A model generated the notes under the pieces. It searched no databases. It was not told the origin of the DNA and saw only the letters and a list, made by a program, of their open reading frames with translations. A stretch of 64,000 nucleotides of DNA, from the NCBI RefSeq assembly GCF_000182565.1, contig NW_015971539.1, forward strand, positions 739,219 through 803,218, given 5' to 3'. Positions 36,574 through 47,744 of the stretch are shown here, one piece after another (position 1 is the stretch's first letter; every line of letters begins with the position of its first letter). Source of the stretch: Spizellomyces punctatus DAOM BR117 (Eukaryota > Chytridiomycota > Chytridiomycetes > Spizellomycetales > Spizellomycetaceae). The translations under genes were made by a program, and so were the position numbers.

Positions 36574-38468
36574 TCAACTCGAATTCTTGGTATTGCCACG
36601 AATAGAGGCGGGGGGATTGTAGTTCTGATTCCTCATCATGAAAAAGATGAAGAGGAAGCCTGCAATGACCACCAGGAGTAACAATACCCAGCATTTGACT
36701 CGATGAAAGACTCGCATAGGACGACTATATTGCTGAAGGGTGGCCGCGCTAGGATAACACCATTCGCAAAGCGGCGAGTCGTCGATGATGACAACCGGCG
36801 GGGGAGTGTCCAAACCAGTATATTCTGGCATTTCAAAGAGTTTGACATCTTCTGATGTCACCGCATTCTGGCGAAAGATTGCTCGGATGCGCGATGATTC
36901 AAGGTAATCCGTATCTGTGGCAAAAAGTATGGCGTCGTAGAACGTAACTGGAGCATGGTTCTTTAATGGCGGATGGCTGCCCAATGTAGCAGAGGATTGG
37001 TGTGGAACATGATCAGCCAAAAGCTGGGTTGTTGAATCGCGAGCCGGGTTGACCGCTGACATCTTCTTATCCTTTTCGGAGGTTTGCTTGGTGGGTGAGG
37101 CGCCAATAAAAGAAACAGTATCATAAGGATCACCATCTTCGGTGACCCTATCCTCCCGCTCCTGATCCTGCCGAACCATCTGCAACCACTCCTCAAATGT
37201 TGGACTCAACCCGTCACCAGCAGCAGCCGCCGCAGAATTTACATAAGAGTACGCTCGTCTTCGCCCTTTCGGGGTAGGTGACACTTGTCGCAAATCTTCG
37301 GGAGAAATTGGCCTGGCAAACCTCGTCACACTCCCGACAGCAACCTGCATTCGGTTATTGCGACGGTGCCCGTGCATCTGCATTATCCCTGGAGGAGGTT
37401 TGGTCACGACACGTATATCAAGTGATGTTCCCCGCTGGTCGTCTACTGGGGTCATTTGACGGGCACCAAAGTCGAACGATTTTGAACCCATGGGGGATTT
37501 GGTAGGAGAGGGAGGTATGGTGATAATAAACTCTTGTGGCTCCGAACCACCAAGTGCTGGATACGCGCTACGTGGACCCAATGGCACGCCCTTTTTTGGC
37601 GATGGATATGGGCTTTTCAGACCCATAGTCATCAGGCTGAACTTTCGGGGTTGTGGCCCCGGTCCTGTTGCCTCTTCTTCTGTGATTTCGGTCACTGACG
37701 GGGCAACCATCGTCCAGGAAATCAATTTTCCCGCTTCCACATCTCGAACGCTGGGACTAGGGGGAGGAAGGACACCTGGAGATCCGGTGGGCGAAGCGGG
37801 GGGCCAGCTAGTTACAATGCTTGGGATCAGCCGCTTGTTGCGAGCAGGAGATGAGCGTCTAGTGCGTCTGGTCACCCCTGATTCGCTGATTGTTTGCATA
37901 GTCCCTCCTTCAACATCCTTATTCTCCTCTACAGCAGCTGTTGCCACGATAGAAGCTAAATCCTCCTCCTTTTTTTTATCCTTTTCCTTCTCTTGGGGTT
38001 TCGGATTTATTTGCCCCGGTTCGTTGTCCTTTCGAATTCGTAGCATAAAATATTGCACATCTCCGATGATATCGGTATTGGTCAAGGGGTTTAAAACGTG
38101 CAATCGATGTATCAGCTTTTTGCCTAGGTAAACTTGTGTCTGGAATAGGATTTTGTTGAGTTGAAAAGCACTATAATACGAATAAAAAGCCTGCGGGAAA
38201 ATAATTGATTAGCAAGCTTCTCAGACCATGTGAAATGTTCTAAAGGGTAAATCATGTAGAGGAGATTCACCTTGCCCGGCTGTTTGATGTCCCAAGTCTG
38301 CACTCTTGCAATAATGAAAGATTTGCCACCTTTCGGTTCCAATTCATCATGTAGCTTGGCAAGGTCTCCAAATGTCTCCAAGCTGAATGAATCTTCATAT
38401 TCTGCCAAAACAGAATCCAACACAGTGTTGCCTGAGCTATCCAGGAGTCTTATAACTTCTTCCCCCAT
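36574..38468 (-). CDS. Unknown tail-anchored membrane protein
   Basis: I start at ATG 38468-38466 (MGEEVIRLLDSSGNTVLDSV); an earlier in-frame codon is TTG. Exon 1 ends at QTWDIKQPGK and an intron (about 38192-38268) joins AFYSYYSAFQLNKILFQTQV. The N-terminal 130 residues look folded (TQVYLGKKLIHRLHVLNPLT, DIIGDVQYFMLRI). A long disordered Lys/Glu, Pro and Ser-rich middle carries proline-directed Ser-Pro sites. The protein ends with CWVLLLLVVIAGFLFIFFMM, a single hydrophobic span, and about 20 further residues, the layout of a tail-anchored protein facing the cytosol. Stop TAA 36576-36574. I do not recognise the family. It converges on the PPR gene (212 bp between stops). Confidence 0.72.
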
Positions 38469-38799
38469 GATGCTGATTTCTGCGGAATGTTGAGGCAAGA
38501 GCCGTGCAAGTGCAATGTGGGAGCTATGCGTGAGCAAACGGGGAGTGGGTTGGTTTCTTTGGGTGTGAGTATTTTTAGCTTGACATGTAAATAATTAGAA
38601 TAGGAATCAAGATCCCCAAAAAAGCCACGACGCCAGCTATAAACCAAACCTGATATTTTGTTGACTACAGCATTCAATTAATCCCTAATCAAAGTAATTC
38701 TTAAAAAACGCGGGTATTTCTGGGGATACAGCGTAAATTCCATAATTGGCATATACAGCTTATCATGCACAATATACAAGAGTCCCTCATTTCACATAT
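38469..38799. other. gap between two minus-strand genes
   Basis: The 331-bp gap should hold the 3' end of MIOS and the promoter of the tail-anchored protein gene. It is AT-rich with no clear ORF or RNA. Confidence 0.45.
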
Positions 38800-41700
38800 T
38801 CAGATTTCGCGACATCGACATCGACAGTCCGACACGGGACATTCTTGGTGCTTTTCAAACCATTGTAGCATATGCACCGCATGCCCACCATGTCGACAGG
38901 TTTGACACCACGTAAACCACAAATCAAAGCCAGATAGAGCAGATCCTGCAAACGGAAAAGCGTCAGAACTTGAACGGGAGATCGGTTACTGAGGAATAAG
39001 GTACCATCAGTGCCAGAAGAGGGCGACGGTTTATCCCTTCTCGAGAAGTACTGTAGATTCTCCGCTGCCGTTCCCAGATGCAAGAGACACAGCGCACAGC
39101 GCGGTAGAGGCTTCCGGCAGTTGGGGCAACTTGTGACCTAGTTTTCCCAAGATCAGATAATGGTTTCATCATTCTTAGATTGGATCACGTACCTTCTGTT
39201 TGCTAGACCCAATCATCAGAGTTCCGAGGGGATTTCCCGCAGCACCCGCCATGTGTGGATTGTTGCCGGGCATGACAGGCATTGGGGCAGCGCTTGACAT
39301 AGCTGTCCCGGTGCTCCTCTTCACTGGAGATGCAAATAGCCCGTTCGCCACTGGTTGATTGCAAAAGTTACATCGCACGTAGATTTGAGGGGGCACGTTT
39401 GCATTATACGGCGTGCTCGGATGGGGAGTATGTGCAACAAACCCATCACCAGCTAGATGCCGTTGTCGAGCAATGTCGAAGCCGGCACGGATGCGATACA
39501 ATTGCCATCGGTCGAGCAAGGTTCGATAGCTGAAGGTGGATGAGTTTTAAGCTTGAGATTTCAAAATTTCACGACCCTACTCACGTTTCGGCCCAATCAT
39601 CCACCCGAGAGTCCAAAAACCGACCTGGCGCAACCATGCTCAGTAACAATGCGGCTGTTTGCACATCCCCTGTCTTATTTAGGTAGTGCTCCATGAGATC
39701 CACCCCAGCTGGTGTGAGTCCAGTAAGCGGCAGCCCGTTAATATCTCCCACCAAGACCATCTTGTTCGTCATTTTATTGATGTACGCAAGTAGCTACAAC
39801 CCAAGGAATGAACTCATGTTACTGATGTGCGACCGAGGTTAATGGACACAGAACGACTTACGTCCTCATCGTTCAAAAAACGAAGCGCTATGCCTATGCG
39901 ATCCTTCATCGAAAGACCTCGTTCCTGCAAAACAATACGCCAGTCACCATCCGAGGCGATGAGAGCAAACATAGATCGCAAATATGGATCTTTGAGATCG
40001 GAGCTAAGTGATCGGCACAAGTCCTGCCATAATTTTGAACCACTCTTGTTACTCGGGACGGTGGAATAACCTGCCAGTGCGGTGGCGACGAGCTTTAGGC
40101 GCTCATCTTTCGGCGGCAACATCATTAGAGAAAGTTACACTTAAGCGCAAAGCATCGAACTAACCTTTACTGGCGTTCAAAGCTTGAACCGCCCGTGTTA
40201 AGCTAGACGAATGGAACAAAGCCCATCCTGCCGCTTTCTCATACTCGCCCGCAGCTTCCATACTGCATTCGAGTCAGTTACGGCCCTTGATATGAGCTCT
40301 GAGCATAGTATTAGCAGACTTACTTCTGGAGAACCTGCTCCAGGGTTTCGTCCGCGCTTCCATCACCGTCGCTGCTATCATCTTTCACATGAAACTGCCA
40401 TCCGCACATCAAAAGCGCAACAGTACGATGTGGGTTGGAATAGCTAATGAAGGGAACGAATGGTTCCGCAGATGGATCACTTGACATATTTGAAACGCTC
40501 GTCGCAGGGGAACTCGCTGTTGGAAATGTTCTTCGTAAGCTGGAAGCTGGTTTCCTATGTTACCTTTACGTCTCATTTAAAGCGGTACAATGTCCCCTCA
40601 CCCGCAGGTGCCATCATATCTTGGATTACGGCTTGTATTCCTTGCCCCGAATAATCTATTCCGTTAATGCGCATTCGATCTTGTGCCGAATTCCGCTTCG
40701 CTCCTGAGAAATATGGCTTCAGCCTAACCGTTCTATTGATCACGATACAGGCCCCATGCTGTGAAGCATATAGAACTTACTGTGAACCCACGCCCAGAGT
40801 TCTCGCAGATCCCTGTCGTCTTCCGTGAGCAATCTGCCATTTTTCTCGGCCTTAAACAGCGTCGTCTCAGCAATGCCTGTCGCCGAGTCTTACAGTGGCT
40901 TATTAACAGTCCACTCACGTTCATCGAATATCCTGCTAGTGCGCGCTTTCTCATAACTACCGAAATGTCGTTGTGAAGGGCATGGACGCTACCCACATAA
41001 GATGCGTGGTCCAACCGTTTCGGAAAGTTTTCATATCCTGAAGACTGTCGTGATAGAAACAGCATTCCATCAATATCCTTCGCAAGTTCACTGACGCTGT
41101 TCGCTTGGCTTTGCAATGCACTCCCAACAGAAGCATCCGCGAGAAGCATTGTGATGGATTTTCCACCGGTGACAGCGAGATCGCCACGAGGAGATAAAGA
41201 GACCTTATAGGTCACGGGAAGACGAGTGATATCAAACTGCTGTTCCTTGGTATTCGTCGCCGTTACAACGTAGTGAGAGAAGTCATCTGACACAGGTACC
41301 GGAATCCAGGCAAATCCTTGAATATGTTGCGATGTTGGCCTCACTGAAGCGGCGAGATCGATTTGTTAGGTAGCCCACCGGATACTACCCTGCTCAACTA
41401 CCTGAACTCACCTTGACGAGTCTTCCATAGGATAGGAATTGTGCTGTCATCTCCGGGGTTTAGATCCTGCGGACTCAACGTCCCGGGTACCACAGGATAT
41501 TCTCCAACCCCGGGTGCAGCGGCTCCAGTACCATTACTGCCCAAAGTTCCTCCATTGCCTACAGAGCTACTATCAAAGCGCGGACCAGGACCATGGCCAT
41601 CGCTGCCGACAGAGCCAGCACCGGCAACCGAAGGCGGCAGATGTGACTCTGCGAGCGCGTCACCGGCCGATGTCGTAGATGGTGCTTCACCTATCGGACT

Positions 41701-43458
41701 TGGCAGCTGGTGCGGTCCAGGTCCCTGTGACTGAGAAGGGACTCGAACTGAGCTACTGCGCGATATTGTCGAGCTGATGTAGTCTGTCGTTATTGTTTCT
41801 TGAATGTCCCATACTTTGAGAGCGGGTGAATCCTTTCCCACTGCTGCAAGACATCCTGAACGTATTGGAGACCAGGAGATCTGAGTGATACCAGTACGAA
41901 ATTCTGCATTGAATGTTAGAGCGTGTGAACGTCAAGGTGTAATAAGCAGATCTCAGATGAGGAAGAAACAAATCAAAATAAAGTGATGAAGGATATTGGC
42001 TCCGTTGTATTGCGCGCGTCCCACAGGCGAATTATGTTGTCTTCGGCGAATGAAGCAAATCGATGGGCGTGAAAAGGATCTGTGGCAATACCAAGCACAG
42101 CTTTTGTAGGTATAACCAGACTGGGTGTGTTATTTCCAGCCGCTATCAGGAATTGTTATCATGAGACACCGGCGACCACACATTCTCCCCTTCCCTTCCC
42201 CAAAGAAGCCAGCAACTCACCTCGCAAATCATAGCCACGTATCCATTTTAACCCCATGCCGGCAACTAGGTGTGGTGAGGATTTGTAGAGCCATGCTGCT
42301 GACGATATCCCTTCCGAGGAACCATACTGGGCTACCGGTTTACTTGGAATCGGATTTCGGCTATATCAAAGGTAAACACATCACTATCTCTGAACATTAA
42401 CAGTACAGCACAGGTTCGGTGTATGAAGTGCCCGCCTACCTCGTCGAAGTCGATGCACTCTTTCCAGATATCTCCGAGACATTTGATACTGAGATTTTAC
42501 GGCTATCTGTAGCGGTAGGCTGTCTACTTTAGCATTTGGTCCGCCGTTGTCCGGAGATCCATCGTTGTCTGATCTGATAGCATACCCAAAACATTATCAA
42601 TGTCTTGACCCAAGTGCGTGCCTGAAAACACGCTGCGGATTCCATCGGTTACAACTGCAGTGCTGGTTCCACCCAATCCACCTCGTCCCTCTACAATTCG
42701 ATCTGCGCTTGGCTCAGTAGGCGTTCCAGCACCATTTAATCCCGAAGAGCTGGCCATCTCTGTATTCCATACAATCAATCCAAAGTCATTCCGAACTTTG
42801 TCCAGTCCAGCAACTAGCAAATGTGGATCAGTTGGACAAAATGCCACAACATTACAAGCGCGGGTGTGTCGGGGCATGAACTCTCCAAGAACTTTGGAGA
42901 CGGGTGGGTTCGATGGCAGTTGAAGTAGTGAAGACGTGGAGGGATTTCGAGAAAGTACATGAGCGTTGGATGGCGTGCTTACAAAGTTGAAGGCCTGAAT
43001 TGTGGTAAGAATCGTTCGGCCGGTTGTATAACCGACAGCTAATAGATCGCTGAACTCTGGATGAGGTGACCAGTCAAAACACTGGTGGAATAAACAAAGG
43101 TTAATTGAATTTCGTTCTAGCGGCTATCAACTCGCCAAAAGACAGGTATATGCAGCACAGATCTACCTTCATGTGGCTCACGTCCGTATTCACAGCAATC
43201 AAACGAATCGCTTCGTCACCCTCAAGTTCCTATAGTACAAAATCAATATAGCTGTATCAACAGCAGCTCATTCCAGTTGACTTACCGGGGACCATTCGTA
43301 TAGACGAAGGTCATTTCCGCCAACCAGGAACAATCGCTGTCCGTCCAGAGGAGACCACACAATCCTGCAATTCGCAGACATTAGCGGTTTATAGTGGCGA
43401 AGAAAGTCAGTTTTCCAGTCAGACACCTCTTCATCCGGTTACTGATATTGGCACTCAT
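38800..43458 (-). CDS. MIOS: MIOS/SEA4, GATOR2 (SEACAT) subunit
   Basis: MIOS (Sea4 in yeast) is a WD40 and RING-type subunit of GATOR2/SEACAT, which signals amino-acid supply to TORC1 at the vacuole. The start is ATG 43458-43456 ([10 protein letters not shown], then [20 protein letters not shown] after an intron). WD40 sequence includes [20 protein letters not shown]. The alpha-solenoid has [20 protein letters not shown] and [12 protein letters not shown]. Near the end are the zinc ligands [29 protein letters not shown] and [19 protein letters not shown], then [14 protein letters not shown] 38802-38800. All metal-binding Cys/His pairs are present. An unusual Gly/Ser/Pro-rich insertion interrupts the WD40 part at about 41400-41760. 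The gene has many introns and lies head-to-head with the STPG gene, 256 bp away. Confidence 0.92.
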
Positions 43459-43714
43459 AGCATTTTGGTATGGGAGAGCTTGGAATGTTTTCCTAGGAAC
43501 TTTGCGTTGCGTTGCGTTTTAGCAATGTCGAGTTGGAAGTTGGGTGTGGTAAGTGTTGGTGAGTCAGGTCTGGATGTGACTGTAGACTTAGTCACGCGGG
43601 ATTCGGCTTACGTGTGTGATTACCAAACGCGCCTGTGAACAATTGTTCACTACCGACCAAGCTTCCAGCTGGTCTGCATGATTTGTACAGCACACTTGAG
43701 ATTGGCACGAAGCA
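43459..43714. promoter_or_regulatory. divergent promoter, MIOS / STPG gene
   Basis: 256 bp between two divergent start codons. It contains a GCGTTGCGTTGCGTT triple repeat near 43501-43518 and no clear TATA box. Confidence 0.5.
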
Positions 43715-45561
43715 ATGTTCCTAAAGTCCAGTAACCTATCGGAAGTGATCGAAAAACCAGAGTCGCCTGAGGACGTTGGGTCCTTACAGAGCGCACATTT
43801 TCTGCCTCGCAAATCCGCATTGGGACATCAGCCGTCCATGGTTGCGACAGCTGGTTCAGGGTTATTGCAGCACATTGAGAGCAAATCAGCGCTAAGGAAG
43901 CAGCCTTCTGCAATAGCAGGCGCTGGATCGGGGATGTTCTCAGTCACAAAGTTGGACGCGCGGAAGTCAAGAGTGTCGCACTCGTTACTACCTGCCAGGA
44001 TCCCGGGAAGCAGCAGCTTGCCACCCCCACCACGCAACTCACTCACCAGCTCTCAGTCGGGACCTGCTTTTGCAAGCGGCCTACTCCCAATATCTGGGGG
44101 CGCAGATGCCTTTACCACTAACCCATCCGCAGGGCCATCTCAAATTGGGAAATCACAAAGCAGACAATCTGTTGCAGAAGAAGGAGACACCCTCGTGGCT
44201 ATACAGCCAATAGCAGAAGAAATACCGAAACATCCGCCTAGTGCTCGAAGATCCTCTGCACTTAAAGTTTTAGATGACGGAATGCCCGAACAGCTCGCAC
44301 TGGCTGTAGCTGAGGCAGAAACAGAAGCAGAGCAGGAGCGTCTAGCTAATCTCGCACGCTCACGCGCCCCGAAGGGCACAACGTCCAGGCGAGGTAGCCT
44401 TGCTCCTTCCCAACGCGAGAGCGTTGAAAATAGTGGCCTATCTAGTGAACCTCATAGCGCGCGCCCTACCTCGCATTTACGGGCCATCGTTGAGCCTCAT
44501 CCCAAAAAGCAGGCACTAAATCTAGACCGTCTTTATCTAAATGTCACCAGATCGACAGAGGAGCGACGAGGACCAGATCCGGGAACATATGACCCTTGGC
44601 CTCTGACCTGGCCGAGTAAGGAGAAAGTAAGATCGGACCGAAAAGCGTCGGGCAAACCAGAAAAAGATGACTGGACGAGAGCGCCTAGGAGATTCCCAAA
44701 ATTGGGGAAGGTAAGTTAGGCTTTCTTGGGCCGCGCGGACATTAGATCCTCGTTAAGGAGCGATATAGAGTACCCTTGGTCCAGCTATATATGTGCCTCA
44801 GCATCGCGGCACGCGTGACTCCCGTCCTTCCAACAAAGCAAGCGTCGTGCTGCGAAGCCGTGTGGGTAGATTTCCAAGGACACAAGGGGGCGTTGACAAT
44901 GCCAACGTGGCTCCAGGATCATATGCAGTAAGTCACTGTCTACTATCCGATGCCTGCCAGTTGATGACTCATGTCTCTTCGAATCTATACGATAGGTGGA
45001 ACCCTGTCATATTGAGCATGGTACGGTGTACCATACGCCATATATTGATATCCTTGATAACTGAAACCCCATGTTGCATAAATAGGGTTTAAGCCCTGGA
45101 TCATGCGTATTGGTCCGCATCTTGGGCGCATCCTTAGTGGTGAGGAGCACACTCCATGGGGTCCTCCTTTGAAGGTTGTACACGACTTCTCGGATGATCT
45201 TGAAGAGGTGACTACATTTTCAGAATCGCGCAAGCGAGTTGTTGTGAGTAGTAATGCGATGAACTGCCAGTACGCCTCCCGCTATTGGCATGTACTGACT
45301 TCAATCTTCAGAATGACAGAATCAAACGTGAAGAGTTGGTAACCGCCGCGACAGTAGGTACTAATGTTAATGCGAATGCTGTCCCTCCGTCTGCAGGAGA
45401 TTCCAAACCGGCACATCCATTCAGTTTGGTATGTCCCGCTTTTTCGATATATTTGAATCCCTTATTCATTGTAACAATCATTCCAGGGATATCTGATTCG
45501 TCCAGTGCCAGTCCCACCTCCACTTCCTCCAACCGGTCTTCCCGCTGGAATACCTGGCTGA
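43715..45561 (+). CDS. STPG/SHIPPO-like (sperm-tail PG-rich repeat) protein
   Basis: The start is ATG 43715 (MFLKSSNLSEVIEKPESPED). A long first exon is low in complexity. It then reads RRGPDPGTYDPWPLTWPSKE, and after intron 44711-44768 reads STLGPAIYVPQHRG and NVAPGSYAVEPCHIEHG (intron 44928-44995 inside). The P-G-T/S-Y pattern is the sperm-tail PG-rich repeat, found in proteins that bind ciliary microtubule walls. A further intron leads to FKPWIMRIGPHLGRILSGEE and HTPWGPPLKVVHDFSDDLEE, and the last exons end LIRPVPVPPPLPPTGLPAG, TGA 45559-45561. I rate the STPG family as likely, not certain; the repeats are few and loose. A role in the flagellar axoneme is inferred and fits IFT46 and CDK20 nearby. 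It converges on CENP-X. Confidence 0.65.
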
Positions 45562-45706
45562 TAGTCAGAAGTAGCTATCAACTAGACTAGGGTAGCTAGG
45601 ATTGAGATAGACCTATAGATGGGGCTTCATATCTTACTGAGCCCGATGCTTGCAACTTGGTAACTTCAAGAAGTTCCCAAGATTCAAATGGGAGATGGAA
45701 CAGGCC

Positions 45707-46259
45707 TCAGAAGTCCAGAAGTAGCTGAGCAATGACCTTTTCTAGGTGCGCAACACCGATTTGAACCGGAACTGCATCGTCGTCAAAGTCGTCTTTGCGT
45801 CCTTCTAACATCGCCTGCTTTCCGGCCTGCAGAAAGGCCTCTGTGATGCCATCAAATAAAGTACAAAGAGTCAGCATGTCAGTTGGAGAACAAAGAGCTG
45901 ATTCTTTTCCCAGATGGCGACCTTGCACAAATAGGCGAAGGAACTCTGCCGAGAGTTGTAACGCTTCCTTGTTCACTAGAGCGGAGAGAAGACCCCAATG
46001 AGGTGCAGAATAATTAGATTTCATAAGAAAGTTTGTTTTTAAAGGTAAAGTCAATGCGGACTGCATATTCTAACCTTTAGTATTTGGGTCTCGGAATACG
46101 GTCTTGAAGATAGCCCCTACTGTCTCCTGCTCGTTGATGTTCCGACGGACAATTCATTAGAGAAAAAGCCACCACCAAGGTGATGTATAGCGCAGCTGAA
46201 AAGACCGACCGACTTAAAACTGGGACCTTGTCTTGGTTGAGCCATTGGGGACAACTCAT
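45707..46259 (-). CDS. CENPX: CENP-X/MHF2, histone-fold protein
   Basis: CENP-X (MHF2) pairs with CENP-S (MHF1) as a histone-fold complex that works at kinetochores and with FANCM at stalled forks. I start at ATG 46259-46257 (MSCPQWLNQDK), spliced at a GT...CAG intron to ETVGAIFKTVFRDPNTK. A second intron joins VNKEALQLSAEFLRLFVQ, and a third joins EAFLQAGKQAMLEGR. It ends HLEKVIAQLLLDF, TGA 45709-45707. The predicted product is about 90 residues, close to the usual 70-80. The signature EALQLSAEFLRLFV and HLEKxxxQLLLDF are strongly conserved in the family. A small acidic insert (KDDFDDDAVP) sits before the last helix. The gene is easy to miss because all four exons are short. Confidence 0.9.
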
Positions 46260-46391
46260 CCAGGCAATGAGTAGAGTCTCACACTAGGGCTTCTCTTGAT
46301 GACTAAGCGCGAGTGAGTCATCCACTGACTCCCCTTCTTGCGATCTGACACTGGGACATCTTCGATAAATTCCCAATTTGAGTAGACAGCA
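46260..46391. promoter_or_regulatory. divergent promoter, CENPX / PSMG1
   Basis: About 130 bp separate the two divergent starts if the PSMG1 start at 46392 is right. No TATA box was recognised. Confidence 0.4.
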
Positions 46392-47655
46392 ATGGTGCGT
46401 CCGTCTACCCACTGTGCGCCTTGAAATATCTCGCTTACACTGAGAATAGGATTTCTGGCCTTTTCAACCAGACGGGAACGGTCGCGATTATGAAGCTGAA
46501 GAGTTGGAAGAGCTTGAGAATGCTGAACTGGAAACAACCCCGTCGCAACAGCCCCGGATTGTGGTATGAATGGTGGTGACCTGGTTATTTATTCGAACTC
46601 TTGTGGACAATACTTCTTGTCATAGTGGGCACCGTCCTCGACACGCAAACTCAACTCTGAAAAGCAGCAGTTGAACGCGAGGATTCTACTTTTGGGATTC
46701 AATGGCGCGGGATCGCTGTTCTTACACGCCCAGTTTGAAAATAAGAAAGTCATAGGAGCTCTACTCCTTCCCGGTGCTGAGTTGGTAAAGTTCTGACTGT
46801 TGCCCTTTGCTGCTTAACGTGGGTTTTGAACCGGTTCATGACGGTCAGGACGGAAGATCGTTGGAAGAGAAGCCGTCTATACAGAACAAGGTAAGCTTTC
46901 CCGTCGTCTGTAATATCCGTCAACTTCTTCTTTGACTGCTTGATAGATGTGTCTCATTTACGAAATAGAGGATGACCCGTCTTGTTTGGTGGTAACGTGC
47001 CAGTATGATGTCCCAAAAGAACAGACTGCCGCCTGGGCTCATGTGCTATTAAATCATATTCAACCTGAGAGGTAACGATCAAATATTCTTTCGGCATGTA
47101 CTACGCATATCTGATCATTTCAAACATAGGACAATTATATTTGATTCCATCACCATTCATGAATACAAGACTGCCAGCGAAGACTTGGCTCCTCCATTCT
47201 TGCGTAAACTCAAAACATCTGCGGCAGAAGAAGTATGCATATGGCATCTTTCCATATTCTCTGTCGTGTGAGCTGATCCAGCTCTTGTACGTTGGTTGTA
47301 GATCGATAACATTGCATATTTGGAACCAGCAAATATGCTCACTGGTTGTGGTGCGGCCATTCTAACTTTGGTATGTATCTCTGTGGGGACATGAGCATCC
47401 TAAAGGGGAGGTTACTGATCGCAATTCTTTGGTCCAACAAAGCTTGAGATACGTCATGCCAGAGCATGGATGTACGTCAGCCTTCTTGAGATGCAGCTAG
47501 GACGCTACGACGTGACAACCGACACGTTACAAGCATTTGAGCCTGTTATCAAGTCGCTATCAAGACAAGACTGGGTGAAGAGAGAGGGTTCACCCCAATA
47601 TTCAAAGCTGATTAATATGTTTAGTAGAAAGGACGTAAACCATCTATACCTATAA
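46392..47655 (+). CDS. PSMG1: PSMG1/PAC1, proteasome assembly chaperone 1
   Basis: PAC1 with PAC2 guides assembly of the 20S proteasome alpha ring. The spliced product reads DFWPFQPDGNGRDYEAEELE, then WAPSSTRKLNSEKQQLNARI, LLLGFNGAGSLFLHAQFENK, then DGRSLEEKPSIQ. Next come MCLIYEIEDDPSCLVVTCQY, TIIFDSITIHEYKTASEDLA, PPFLRKLKTSA, and the final helix LEIRHARAWMYVSLLEMQLG. This follows PAC1 in order: acidic N-terminus, core strand, the Asp/Ile...T/S-Y-K-T-S/A loop, PPFLR-L-K-T and a long C-terminal helix. TAA 47653-47655. The start is the weakest point: the most upstream exon may be a single ATG codon at 46392-46394 followed by an intron, or may lie elsewhere. A minus-strand open frame at 46256-46537 overlaps the beginning and is not favoured. 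Confidence 0.82.
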
Positions 47656-47744
47656 ATACATATGCATCTGCACCTATTCTAAAGAACACGTGGGGGTAAT
47701 AATAACATACACACTTGCCATGCCGCTACAGCGACAAATCCACA

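Noticed and set aside
37490..38131. Plus-strand open frame of 213 codons
   Set aside because: It is antisense to the tail-anchored protein gene, whose spliced product has a coherent N-terminus and membrane span. The plus frame looks like a reverse-complement shadow.
46256..46537. Minus-strand open frame of 93 codons with reasonable composition
   Set aside because: It overlaps the PSMG1 N-terminal exon on the plus strand and the CENP-X start. The plus-strand exon fits the PAC1 family in order and splicing, so the minus frame is taken as a shadow.
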